Origin: Streptomonospora nanhaiensis
Lineage (GTDB): Bacteria > Actinomycetota > Actinomycetes > Streptosporangiales > Streptosporangiaceae
Direction: 5' to 3'
Length of the DNA: 64,000 nucleotides
Assembly (NCBI RefSeq): GCF_026642255.1
Contig: NZ_CP113264.1
Location: forward strand, 5,518,001-5,582,000
The notes below the pieces were generated by a model that saw only the letters and a program-made list of their open reading frames with translations, made no database searches and was not told where the DNA came from. A program made the position numbers and the translations under genes. Shown here one piece after another: positions 9,240 to 17,306 of this stretch. Numbering within the stretch: position 1 is the stretch's first letter; every line of letters starts with the position of its first letter.

Positions 9240-10207
9240 CCGCGATCGACAACACCGCCGGCCCCTCCGCCCGGGCCGCCACCGCCGCGCCCGGCTCCGG
9301 AGCCGGGCGCCGCCGGGGCGCCGAGCGCGTCTACCGCCGCAGCCCGCTGCGCCGCCTGCGCTCCCTGCCGCTGTACCTGGCCGGGATCGCGGTGTTCCTC
9401 TTCTCGGTCTTCCCGGTGTACTGGATGGTCGTCACGGCCTTCAAGCCGGTGGGCGAGATCTTCACCCGGAACCAGACCCTGTTCCCGAGCGCGCCGACCC
9501 TGGAGCACTTCGACCGGGTCGTCAACGGCCAGCTCATCCCGGGTGTGAACTTCTGGCAGTTCCTGGGCAACAGCCTCGTCGTGACGCTCTTCGCCGTGGG
9601 CATGGGAGCGTTCCTGTCGCTGCTCGCGGCGGTGGCCGTCGCCCGCTTCCGGTTCAAGCTGCGCACCGCGTTCATCATCCTGCTGATGATCATCCAGATG
9701 GTGCCGATGGAAGCGATGATCATCTCGATCTTCCTCAACTTCCGCCAGCTGTCCGACGCCAGCGGCGTGCAGCTGCTCGGCAACCTGTCCGGCCTGCTCA
9801 TCGTCTACACGGCCGTCTCCCTGCCGATCACGATCATGATGCTGCGCGGGTTCGTCGCGGCGGTGCCCAAGGAGCTGGAGGAGGCCGCGGCCATCGACGG
9901 CGCCAGCGCCTGGACCATCTTCTGGCGCATCCTGATGCCGCTGGTCGCGCCGGGCCTGGTCGCCGCGAGCATCTTCGCGTTCATCACCGCCTGGAACGAG
10001 TTCATCGTCGCGCTGACGTTCCTGGGCCGCAGCACGGACCACTACACGCTGCCCCTGACCCTGTCGTACTACTTCGGCCGGTTCGGCACCGAGTGGGGAC
10101 CGATCATGGCGGCCTCCACCCTGCTGACCATCCCCGTGATGGTCTTCTTCCTGTTCGTCCAGCGGCGCATGGTCTCCGGTCTGACCATGGGAGCCGTCAA
10201 GGGCTGA
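9236..10207 (+). CDS. Sugar ABC transporter permease (MalG type)
   Basis: Second permease of the sugar importer, 323 residues. A short Ala/Gly-rich basic cytoplasmic tail is followed by helices starting LPLYLAGIAVFLFSVFPVYWMVV and by the EAA loop EEAAAIDGASAWTIFWRI near residue 220. The end, VPVMVFFLFVQRRMVSGLTMGAVKG (split here by its motif RRMVSGLTMGAVKG), is characteristic of MalG-type permeases. ATG at 9236 overlaps the upstream stop (ATGA). A GC hairpin follows the stop before the hexosaminidase gene. Confidence 0.92.
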   Translation: MTAIDNTAGPSARAATAAPGSGAGRRRGAERVYRRSPLRRLRSLPLYLAGIAVFLFSVFPVYWMVVTAFKPVGEIFTRNQTLFPSAPTLEHFDRVVNGQLIPGVNFWQFLGNSLVVTLFAVGMGAFLSLLAAVAVARFRFKLRTAFIILLMIIQMVPMEAMIISIFLNFRQLSDASGVQLLGNLSGLLIVYTAVSLPITIMMLRGFVAAVPKELEEAAAIDGASAWTIFWRILMPLVAPGLVAASIFAFITAWNEFIVALTFLGRSTDHYTLPLTLSYYFGRFGTEWGPIMAASTLLTIPVMVFFLFVQRRMVSGLTMGAVKG

Positions 10208-10218
10208 CCGGGCCCCAC

Positions 10219-10259
10219 CCCGGGCGGGACCGCGGCCGGCGCCGCGGGCCCCGCCCGGG
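10219..10259 (+). terminator. GC hairpin after permease genes
   Basis: CCCGGGCGGG (10219-10228) pairs with CCCGCCCGGG (10250-10259); CCGCGG arms inside extend the structure. It starts 12 bases after the permease stop. It may end or attenuate transcription before the hexosaminidase gene. Confidence 0.5.
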
Positions 10260-10397
10260 CACGCCCGCCGCACCGCTTCCCTACCCGTGTTCCCGCCACC
10301 CGTCTGCCCGAATGTCGCCCTCACCACCCCGATGGGGAGCCGCCGGCTCCAGTGGTGACCTCCCGGGCACCCCTATGCTCACCGAACGGAGCTCGTC

Positions 10398-11870
10398 ATG
10401 CCGTACGACCCGACCCTGGCGCGTCTGGCCAACGCCACGCTGCTGGTGCCCTTCGAGTCCTACCACGCCCCTCGCTGGGTCCTGGAGGGTCTGGCGGACG
10501 GCATCTCCGGCGTCTGCCTGTTCCACAACAACCTGGACACACCCGAACAGGTGACCGCGCTGAACGCGGCCCTGTCCGAGGCCGCGGACACCCCGCTGAT
10601 CTCGCTGGACGAGGAGGGCGGCGACGTCACCCGCATCGGCCAGGCGCGCGGCAGCGACTACCCGGGCAACGCGGCCCTGGGCGCGGTGGACGACCCGGAC
10701 CTGACCCGCGACACCCACCGCTCGATGGGCGACCGCCTCGCCGCCCTGGGCTTCAACCTGGACCTGGCGCCCTCGGTGGACGTCAACGTCGCCGACGACA
10801 ACCCAGTGATCGGCACCCGGTCCTTCGGCTCCGACGCCGAACTGGTGGCCCGCCACGCGGCGGCCGCCGTGATCGGCCTCCAGGCCGCCGGCGTGGCCGC
10901 CTGCGCCAAGCACTTCCCCGGCCACGGCGCCACCTCCCAGGACTCCCACCACACGCTGCCCCGCGTGGAGGCCGACGCCGACCTCCTGCACCGCCGCGAG
11001 CTGCTCCCCTTCCGCGCGGCCGTGGAAGCCGGCGTGCAGTCGATCCTGACCGCGCACATCGAGCTGCCCGGCCTGGGCGGCGAGGGCCCGGCCACGCTCG
11101 CGCCGCACATCCTCAACGACCTCCTCCGCGACGAGCTGGGCTTCCGGGGCACCGTGGTCAGCGACGCCATGGACATGGACGGCGTCAGCGGCCGGATCGG
11201 CATCCCGGAGGCGAGCGTGCTCGCCGTGGCCGCCGGTGTCGACCTGCTGTGCCTGGGGCGCCGGGTCTACGAGGACCAGATCGAGCTGATCCGCGCCGCC
11301 CTGGTCACCGCGGTGCGCGAGGGCCGCCTCCCCGGGCAGCGCCTGGAGGAGGCCGCCGAGCGGAACGCGCGCCTGCGCACCTGGATCCGCGAGACGTCCG
11401 CGCGCAGGGCGGCCGCCCCCGCCGACGAGCCCGTCGGGCTGGCCGGGGCCCGCCGCGCCGTGCGCGTGGACGGCGACCTGCCGCCCCTGAGCGACCCGTT
11501 CGTGGTCGAGGTGGACGCCCCCGCCGGCATGGCCGTGGGCGAGGTCCCCTGGGGGCTGGCCCCCTGGTTCCCCGGCTCGGAGCGCGTCGCCCCCGACGCC
11601 GCCCAGGCGGACCGGCTCATCGCCGGCGCCCGGGGGCGCGACCTGGTGGTCGTCGTGAGGGACGCGCACCGCTACCCGGAGGCCCGGGCGCTCGTGAGCC
11701 GCCTGCTCGACGCCCGTCCCGGGGCCGTGGTGGTGGAGATGGGCCTTCCCATCTGGCGACCCGACTGCGGCGCCTACGTGAGCACCTACGGGGCCGCGCA
11801 CGTGAACGGCCTGAGCGCGGCCGAACTGCTGGGGGGCGCCGTGGGCGCGCCCGCCCCCGGCGTGAGCTGA
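10398..11870 (+). CDS. nagZ: Glycoside hydrolase family 3, beta-N-acetylhexosaminidase (NagZ-like)
   Basis: Cytoplasmic-type GH3 enzyme of 490 residues with no signal peptide, expected to release terminal beta-N-acetylglucosamine from imported or recycled sugars. The NagZ signature KHFPGHGATSQDSHHTLP is near residue 172 and supplies the flexible Asp-His general acid pair. The nucleophile region VVSDAMDMDG is near residue 255. About 150 C-terminal residues extend past the TIM barrel. ATG at 10398 has GGAG upstream. It lies behind the sugar importer, so the two probably act together: uptake first, hydrolysis inside. Confidence 0.9.
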   Translation: MPYDPTLARLANATLLVPFESYHAPRWVLEGLADGISGVCLFHNNLDTPEQVTALNAALSEAADTPLISLDEEGGDVTRIGQARGSDYPGNAALGAVDDPDLTRDTHRSMGDRLAALGFNLDLAPSVDVNVADDNPVIGTRSFGSDAELVARHAAAAVIGLQAAGVAACAKHFPGHGATSQDSHHTLPRVEADADLLHRRELLPFRAAVEAGVQSILTAHIELPGLGGEGPATLAPHILNDLLRDELGFRGTVVSDAMDMDGVSGRIGIPEASVLAVAAGVDLLCLGRRVYEDQIELIRAALVTAVREGRLPGQRLEEAAERNARLRTWIRETSARRAAAPADEPVGLAGARRAVRVDGDLPPLSDPFVVEVDAPAGMAVGEVPWGLAPWFPGSERVAPDAAQADRLIAGARGRDLVVVVRDAHRYPEARALVSRLLDARPGAVVVEMGLPIWRPDCGAYVSTYGAAHVNGLSAAELLGGAVGAPAPGVS

Positions 11871-11899
11871 GGCCCCGCTCCCCCGGGGTCCGGCGCTCC

Positions 11900-11982
11900 C
11901 GGCCCGGTCCCGCCGCACGGCGGGGCCGGGCCGACTCCGTTCCCGTGCGTCCGCCGCGTCCCGCCGCCGGACGCACGGGAAC
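11900..11982 (+). terminator. Two tandem hairpins after hexosaminidase gene
   Basis: The first stem is 11900-11915 with 11918-11933, 16 bp with one G-U or mismatch. The second is 11939-11953 (GTTCCCGTGCGTCCG) with 11968-11982, a perfect 15-bp stem. Both lie 30-110 bases after the stop and before the Rrf2 gene. Confidence 0.65.
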
Positions 11983-12118
11983 CCGGAGCGCGGTCGCCGG
12001 GGAGGGACACCGCCGGTGTCCCCGAAACCCGGTAGGAGAAGTACCCTTGGCCTGTAGCATCCCGGTCCGTCGGCACACCTGCCGGCGCCCGGTGCCCCAT
12101 TCGCCCTTCTAACCACGG

Positions 12119-12124
12119 CATAAT
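12119..12124 (+). promoter_or_regulatory. -10-like hexamer giving a leaderless Rrf2 mRNA
   Basis: CATAAT lies 6 nt before the ATG at 12131, and no Shine-Dalgarno sequence is present. Transcription would start at or next to the start codon. No clear -35 hexamer is visible. Confidence 0.4.
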
Positions 12125-12130
12125 CACAGC

Positions 12131-12595
12131 ATGCGCCTTTCAGCCCGGGTCGATTACGCGCTTCGCGCGGCAGCGGAACTCGCTGTCGCCGGCGACGGGC
12201 CGGTGACGGCCGAGCAGCTAGCACGCGCTCAGGCCATCCCCGGAAAATTCCTAGAGAACATCCTCACCCAGCTACGCCGTGCCGGGCTGGTGCGCAGCCA
12301 ACGCGGCCCCGTCGGCGGTTACTGGCTGGCCCGACCAGCGGCGGAGATCTCTCTCGCCGACATCATCCGAGCGGTCGACGGGCCGCTCGCCAACGTGCGC
12401 GGGGAACGCCCCGAGCACGTGGACTACGACGGCGCGGCCCGCAGCCTGCAACAGGTGTGGATCGCGCTGCGCGCCAGCGAGCGCGCCATCCTGGAGGGGG
12501 TCAACCTCCAGCACCTGGTGACGAACGAGCTGCCCGAGGCGGTGCGTACGCTGGCGGAGGACCCCGAGGCCTGGGTGAACCACACCCACCGCTGA
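12131..12595 (+). CDS. Rrf2-family transcriptional regulator without cysteines
   Basis: DNA-binding protein of 154 residues. The winged helix begins MRLSARVDYALRAAAELA and has the family recognition segment AIPGKFLENILTQLRRAGLV, then SQRGPVGGYWLARP for the wing. Iron-sulfur Rrf2 proteins (IscR, NsrR, RsrR) bind a cluster through three cysteines or related ligands; this protein has none, so it is more like the CymR group. Its targets are not visible: the next gene is convergent and the upstream gene ends in strong hairpins. The gene appears leaderless. Family is secure, ligand unknown. Confidence 0.88.
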   Translation: MRLSARVDYALRAAAELAVAGDGPVTAEQLARAQAIPGKFLENILTQLRRAGLVRSQRGPVGGYWLARPAAEISLADIIRAVDGPLANVRGERPEHVDYDGAARSLQQVWIALRASERAILEGVNLQHLVTNELPEAVRTLAEDPEAWVNHTHR

Positions 12596-12635
12596 CCGCG
12601 GCTGCGCCGGCGGGCGTCCTCGCGCCGTCCCGCAC

Positions 12636-12675
12636 GTGAAGGAGCCGGCCACCCTCAGGTGGCCGGCTCCTTCAC
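12636..12675. terminator. Bidirectional terminator between Rrf2 gene and clgR
   Basis: Perfect 18-bp stem (12636-12653 with 12658-12675) with loop CTCA, midway between two convergent stop codons. Confidence 0.75.
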
Positions 12676-12715
12676 GTGGTCAGGGTGCGGCTGTACGGAC
12701 AGTTCCCGGCCGGGG

Positions 12716-13072
12716 TCAGACCCCGACCATGTCGGCGACCTGGGGAACACGATCCGGTACCGGCTCGATGCCGAGGTCCTGGGCGGGGACGGGGTCGGTC
12801 GTGACCGTGTCACCCAGCAGAGCGGCCTCCTGCAGCTCGGCGAGGGCGAGCTGGTCGGAGACCTCCCTCAGAACCTGCGAAAGCGGGACCCCCAGGGCCC
12901 CGCAGATCGACGAGAGCAGTTCGGAAGAGGCTTCCTTCTGCCCTCGCTCGACCTCGGACAGGTATCCGAGGGATACACGCGCATCGGCCGACACCTCGCG
13001 GAGGGTGCGGCCCTGGCGCTGCCGCAGCCGCCTGAGCACGTCACCCAGTAGGTGACGAAGCAGGACCATCAT
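12716..13072 (-). CDS. clgR: ClgR-type XRE-family regulator
   Basis: Helix-turn-helix activator of 118 residues. Residues 10-65 form the Cro/C1 domain (LRQRQGRTLREVSADARVS then LGYLSEVERGQKEASSELL), the hallmark of ClgR, which activates clp protease genes and other protein-quality genes in actinobacteria. The C-terminal half is acidic and short. It lies directly downstream of cinA, pgsA, rimO, rodZ and ftsK, the conserved actinobacterial neighbourhood, but is separated from cinA by 159 bases that hold a possible stress-sigma promoter. Two ATG codons (13072, 13069) are in tandem and either could be used. Confidence 0.92.
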   Translation of the reverse strand: MMVLLRHLLGDVLRRLRQRQGRTLREVSADARVSLGYLSEVERGQKEASSELLSSICGALGVPLSQVLREVSDQLALAELQEAALLGDTVTTDPVPAQDLGIEPVPDRVPQVADMVGV

Positions 13073-13170
13073 TCGCGCTCCCTCCCACCGGTAGCGACCT
13101 TCATATACAACACCGTACCTGCCCCACGCCCGATTCGGGCACCTCTTGCCGTCCTGTTCGCTGGAGGGGG

Positions 13171-13198
13171 AACCTCACTCGGGGGTGGTTTTGTTCCC
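13171..13198 (-). promoter_or_regulatory. Possible ECF/SigR-type promoter for clgR
   Basis: On the minus strand GGGAAC (13198-13193) is followed after 19 nt by GTT (13173-13171), close to the SigR pattern GGGAAT-N18-GTT. It would give a leader of about 90 nt for clgR. The spacer is one base long and the last base of the -35 differs, so this is tentative. Confidence 0.35.
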
Positions 13199-13231
13199 GA
13201 GTGCCGGGAGAGGGAGAACTGCTCCAATGGT

Positions 13232-13789
13232 TCAGGTCCGGGTGTTTCCCGCCGTGCTCCCGCGAACAACCGAGTCCAGGAGCGACAGCGCGCCCTCGAC
13301 CGTGCGGTATCGGATACCCGCACGATCCCCGGTGAAACTGAACCGGCGGACGAACGTCCGGTCGTCCCAGGTGGCGACGGCCGCATAGACGGTGCCGACG
13401 GGCTGCCCGTCCTGGGGTTGGGGTCCGGCGACGCCGGTCACCGCGACCCCGTGGTCGGCGCCGAACAGGCGCCTGGCGCCGCGGGCCATGTGGGCGGCCA
13501 CGTCGGGGTGCACGGCTCCGTGCTCGGCCAGGAGGTCCTCGGGGACCCCCAGGACGGCCGCCTTGGCATCGGTGGCGTAGGTCACCACGCCGCCGCGGTA
13601 GGTGCGGGAGGAACCGGGGACGGCGGTCAGGTGGGCGCCGATCAGGCCGCCCGTCAGGGACTCGGCGGTGGCGCAGGTCCCACCGCTCTCCAGCAGGGCG
13701 CGGTGGACGGCCCCGGCAGCCGTCAGCGACTCGACGGGGAACTCCCTGACCTCGGAGCCCAGACCCACCCGGTCCTCCTGCTGGTTCAT
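13232..13789 (-). CDS. CinA C-terminal domain protein (nicotinamide-nucleotide amidase type)
   Basis: Stand-alone CinA C-terminal domain of 185 residues, the family of PncC, which deamidates nicotinamide mononucleotide in pyridine nucleotide salvage. The conserved TCATAESLTGGLIGAHLTAV segment sits near residue 38, with the family's catalytic Ser in AESLTGG. GVAVTGVAGP (near residue 120) and GTVYAAVA follow as usual. The N-terminal domain of full CinA is absent, as is normal for this locus. ATG at 13789 overlaps the pgsA stop by 4 nt (ATGA), so the pair is translationally coupled. Confidence 0.88.
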   Translation of the reverse strand: MNQQEDRVGLGSEVREFPVESLTAAGAVHRALLESGGTCATAESLTGGLIGAHLTAVPGSSRTYRGGVVTYATDAKAAVLGVPEDLLAEHGAVHPDVAAHMARGARRLFGADHGVAVTGVAGPQPQDGQPVGTVYAAVATWDDRTFVRRFSFTGDRAGIRYRTVEGALSLLDSVVRGSTAGNTRT

Positions 13790-14388
13790 CCCCCGGTGTC
13801 CCTCCTCGCGCGCACGGCGCGCACGGCGTCCAGCACGTAGGCCCCGCCGGTCCACAGGGTCACGAACAGGGCCGCGCCCATCACGATGTGCGCGAACCAC
13901 ACGAAGAGGTCGCTGAACGGCAGGACCTGGAGCGGGAACAGGTAGACGCTGATGGCCACGATCTGGAGGACCGTCTTGAGCTTGCCGCCCCTGCTCGCCG
14001 GCATGACGACGTAGCGCAGGACCGCGAAGCGCAGGGCGGTGACGCCCCACTCGCGGACCAGGATCGCGATGGTCACCCACCACCACAGGTCGCCCTGGAG
14101 GGACAGCACGACGAGCGCGGACCCGGTGAGCGCCTTGTCCGCGATCGGATCGACGATCTTGCCGAAGTCGGTGACCAGGTTGTGGCGGCGGGCGAGCTCG
14201 CCGTCGATGCGGTCGGTGATGGCGGCGATCACGAAGACGGCGAAGGCGGCGAACCGCCACCATGAGCCGTCCAGGAACATGAACCACACGAAGACCGGGA
14301 CCATGACCAGGCGGCTCATGGTGAGGATGTTCGCGATGTTCCACAGCGGAACGTGGGGGGCGGGCGTCGCCGCGTCGTGGGTGCTCAT
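13786..14388 (-). CDS. pgsA: CDP-diacylglycerol-glycerol-3-phosphate 3-phosphatidyltransferase
   Basis: Membrane enzyme of 200 residues making phosphatidylglycerol phosphate from CDP-diacylglycerol. The CDP-alcohol phosphotransferase motif D-x2-DG-x2-AR-x8-G-x3-D-x3-D is intact (DRIDGELARR near residue 60, then DFGKIVDPIADK). Several hydrophobic helices follow (ALVVLSLQGDLWWWVTIAIL). The start at 14388 overlaps the rimO stop by 4 nt and its own stop overlaps the cinA-type start, so rimO-pgsA-cinA form one coupled run. Confidence 0.93.
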   Translation of the reverse strand: MSTHDAATPAPHVPLWNIANILTMSRLVMVPVFVWFMFLDGSWWRFAAFAVFVIAAITDRIDGELARRHNLVTDFGKIVDPIADKALTGSALVVLSLQGDLWWWVTIAILVREWGVTALRFAVLRYVVMPASRGGKLKTVLQIVAISVYLFPLQVLPFSDLFVWFAHIVMGAALFVTLWTGGAYVLDAVRAVRARRDTGG

Positions 14389-15833
14389 CTGTCCCCGGCT
14401 TCCCCGCCCGGCCGGGTCTCGTCCTGCTCGGCGACGAGGTCGGCGCCGGCCGACTGGACGACCGTGGCGGGCACCAGGTCGCCGACGGCGAGGCCCTCGC
14501 CGTACAGGATGGTGCTGCCGTCCACCTCGGGGGCCTGGTGGTCGGCCCGGCCCTCGTAGGCGCCGTCCTCCAGCACGCTCTCCACCAGGACGGTCACCTC
14601 GGTGCCGATCCGCTCCTCGGCCCGCTGGACCATCAGCTCCTCGGAGAGCCGGTTGAGCCGGTCCACGCGCTCCTGGACCACCTCGGCCGGGAGCTTGCCC
14701 TCGTGGGAGAGGGCCTCGGTCCCGTCCTCGTCCGAGTAGCCGAAGATGCCGATGGCGTCGAGGCGGGCCTCGGAGAGGAAGGAGACCAGGTCCTCGAACT
14801 CGGCCTCGGTCTCACCGGGGAAGCCCACGATGAAGTTCGAGCGCGCCCCGGCCTCGGGGGTCCGCTTGCGCACGGTCTCCAGGAGCTCCAGGAAGCGCTC
14901 GCGGTCGCCGAAGCGGCGCATGCGGCGCAGCAGGGTGCCGCTGGCGTGCTGGAAGGACAGGTCGAAGTAGGGGACGACGCCGGGGGTGCCGGTGAGGACG
15001 TCCACCAGGCCGGGACGGACCTCGGCGGGCTGGAGGTAGCTGACGCGGACGCGCTCCAGGCCCTCCACCGCGGCGAGGCGGGGCAGCAGCTTCTCCAGGG
15101 CGCGCACGTCGCCCAGGTCCTTGCCGTAGGACGTGGAGTTCTCGCTGACCAGGAAGACCTCGCGGACGCCCTCCCCCGCCAGCCACTCGGCCTCGCGCAC
15201 GATCTCGTCGGGGTGCCGGGAGAGGTAGGCCCCGCGGAAGGTCGGGATGGCGCAGAAGGTGCAGCGGCGGTCGCAGCCCGAGGCGATCTTGAGGTTGGCG
15301 ACCGGCCCGCCGGTGAGGCGGCGGCGCGGGACCGCCGCGCGGTAGGGCAGCTCGGTGCCGTCGGCCCCGGGCGCCTCGGCGAAGCCCGCGTGGCCGGGGA
15401 CGTGCACCTGGGAGGCGTCGCGGTCGGCGGGGCTGATGGGCAGGAGCGTGCGCCGGTCGCGGGGGTCGTGCGGGACGAGCTTGCGGCCGGCCACGACGTC
15501 GTCGAGCCGGTCGGTGATGGCGGAGTAGTCGTCGAACCCGATGACCTGGGCCTCGGGGAGGGCGTCGGCCAGCTCGGAGCCGTACCGTTCTGCCATGCAC
15601 CCCGCGGCCACGACCTTGCCGCCGTTCTCGGCCGCTTCGAGGAGGGTCTCGATGGAGTCCTGTTTGGCCGCGTCGATGAACCCGCAGGTGTTGACCACGG
15701 TGACGTCGGCCTTGGTGTCGCCGTCGACGAGGTCCCAGCCGCCCGCGGACAGACGCCCGGCCAGCTCTTCGGAGTCGACCTCGTTACGCGCACACCCCAG
15801 GGTGACGAGAGAGACAGTACGGCGCGATGACAT
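14385..15833 (-). CDS. rimO: Ribosomal protein S12 methylthiotransferase
   Basis: Radical SAM enzyme of 482 residues that methylthiolates the conserved aspartate of ribosomal protein S12. The N-terminal UPF0004 domain carries the first cluster cysteines (LGCARNEVDSE, NTCGFI, AAGCMAER). The radical SAM triad CDRRCTFC is near residue 180, after an actinobacterial insert of about 40 residues. A TRAM domain ends the protein. ATG at 15833 gives the family start MSSRRTVSLVTLGCARNEVD. The gene is 173 bases downstream of the rodZ-like gene and overlaps pgsA. Confidence 0.95.
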   Translation of the reverse strand: MSSRRTVSLVTLGCARNEVDSEELAGRLSAGGWDLVDGDTKADVTVVNTCGFIDAAKQDSIETLLEAAENGGKVVAAGCMAERYGSELADALPEAQVIGFDDYSAITDRLDDVVAGRKLVPHDPRDRRTLLPISPADRDASQVHVPGHAGFAEAPGADGTELPYRAAVPRRRLTGGPVANLKIASGCDRRCTFCAIPTFRGAYLSRHPDEIVREAEWLAGEGVREVFLVSENSTSYGKDLGDVRALEKLLPRLAAVEGLERVRVSYLQPAEVRPGLVDVLTGTPGVVPYFDLSFQHASGTLLRRMRRFGDRERFLELLETVRKRTPEAGARSNFIVGFPGETEAEFEDLVSFLSEARLDAIGIFGYSDEDGTEALSHEGKLPAEVVQERVDRLNRLSEELMVQRAEERIGTEVTVLVESVLEDGAYEGRADHQAPEVDGSTILYGEGLAVGDLVPATVVQSAGADLVAEQDETRPGGEAGDR

Positions 15834-16006
15834 GGCTTCCAAGCGTGTGGGAGAGCTTCGAGTGTGATGCGGGGGCCGGGGCGGACCGCTCGGACCGCGC
15901 GCACGGCGCGGCGCCGGTGGGCGCCGCCCGCAGCCCCCCACATTACCTTGGTCGGCTCACCCGCCCGTACCCCGGCCCGCCTTCCCCCAGGCAGCGGGCC
16001 GTGACG

Positions 16007-17113
16007 TCACCGGTCGAAGCCGTCGGGGCCGATGGCGACCTCCTTGACCTCACCGATCTCCCCGGCGGGCCCGAGGACCTCGCCGTCGACGGAGACCTCG
16101 ACCGAGCCGGCGTCGCCGACCCACAGGCTGACGCCCTCCTCCGTCGCGTACTCCTGCGGCTCGCCCTTCAGGAGGAAGCCGGTGAACAGGTCGCTGCCGT
16201 CGGGGGCGGTGACCTTGATCCAGCTGCGTCCGGCGGACTCCAGCCCGAGGGTGAACTCGGCGGGCTCCTCGGCCTGTTCCGCCGCGGGCACGACGGCCGC
16301 GTCGTCCGCGCCCGCCCGCCCCTCCCCCGGGAGGACCGCGGAGTCCACGGTCTCGCCGCCCCCGTTGGACTCGAACGCGGTGCGCAGCGGGTTGCCCCCG
16401 TCCCAGTCCTGCCAGGTGCGGACGCCGACGACGACTCCCAGGAGGATGATGACGCCGACCACGGCCCAGGGCCAGTGGCGGCGGACCGCCTCGCCCCGCC
16501 GCCTGCGCGCGGCCGTGACCGCGGGGCGCGGCGCGGGCCTCGTGTCCCCGGGCCGGGTGCCGGCGTCCTCCCTCGGCCTCGGGACGCCCCGGGTGCCCCG
16601 CCGGGAGCCGGCCTCCTGCGCTCCGGGGCCGGCGTCCTCCTCCCCGCGGGAACGGCCCCCGCGCACGCCGGGGCGCAGGCGCTGGTCCCGCTCGAAGTGG
16701 CCCCAACGCTCGGCGGCGGCACCGGGGTCGTCCTCGCCGAAGCTCGGGAGCGGCCCCGCCATCGGCTCCTCGTCGTCGGCCGCGTACGCCTCGCCCCGCT
16801 CGGCGGCCACCGCCGCCCTGACCGCGGCGGGCGAGGCCGCCGGGTGGCGCGGCGGGGGGACGAAGGCCGGGGCGTCCGACGACGCGTGCTCGCGGTCGTA
16901 CTCGGCCAGCAGCGGCGCCGGGTCCAGGCCGAGCGCCCTGCTGAGGCCGCGGATGTGGCCGCGTGCGTAGAAGTCCCCGCCGCAGGGGACGAAGTCCTCC
17001 TCCTCGATGCCCTTGAGGACCGACTGCCGTATGCGCGTACGGGCGCTGAGGTCCGCGACCGTGTACCCCGCCGCGATTCGGGCGCCGGACAGGGTCTGAC
17101 CGATCGTCGCCAT
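16007..17113 (-). CDS. RodZ-like helix-turn-helix membrane protein
   Basis: Protein of 368 residues with a cytoplasmic HTH_25 domain (residues 1-75: GARIAAGYTVADLSARTRIR), a long disordered Arg/Glu/Pro/Gly-rich linker, one membrane helix (HWPWAVVGVIILLGVVVGV near residue 225), and an extracytoplasmic DUF4115 domain (SWIKVTAPDGSDLFTGFL). This architecture is that of RodZ, which links the cytoskeleton to cell shape. In filamentous actinobacteria its role is less certain. ATG at 17113 is preceded by GGAAGGAG and starts the HTH domain; an upstream in-frame start would add only low-complexity residues. It lies between ftsK and rimO. Confidence 0.85.
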   Translation of the reverse strand: MATIGQTLSGARIAAGYTVADLSARTRIRQSVLKGIEEEDFVPCGGDFYARGHIRGLSRALGLDPAPLLAEYDREHASSDAPAFVPPPRHPAASPAAVRAAVAAERGEAYAADDEEPMAGPLPSFGEDDPGAAAERWGHFERDQRLRPGVRGGRSRGEEDAGPGAQEAGSRRGTRGVPRPREDAGTRPGDTRPAPRPAVTAARRRRGEAVRRHWPWAVVGVIILLGVVVGVRTWQDWDGGNPLRTAFESNGGGETVDSAVLPGEGRAGADDAAVVPAAEQAEEPAEFTLGLESAGRSWIKVTAPDGSDLFTGFLLKGEPQEYATEEGVSLWVGDAGSVEVSVDGEVLGPAGEIGEVKEVAIGPDGFDR

Positions 17114-17306
17114 GCGCACTCCTTCCGCGACTGTGTGTGACTGAATGGTCTCCACTCTGCCGTCCGGGGGTCGCCGACGCAGTTCACCACGCCCCATGAA
17201 GCTCTCAAGAACACGCCAAAGAGGGCACCGGCGCACAGAATGTCACCGCCTCCGTGCGGCAGGAGCGTGCTCCGGCGAAGGCCAGCGCCCCCGCCCGCGG
17301 GCCGGC

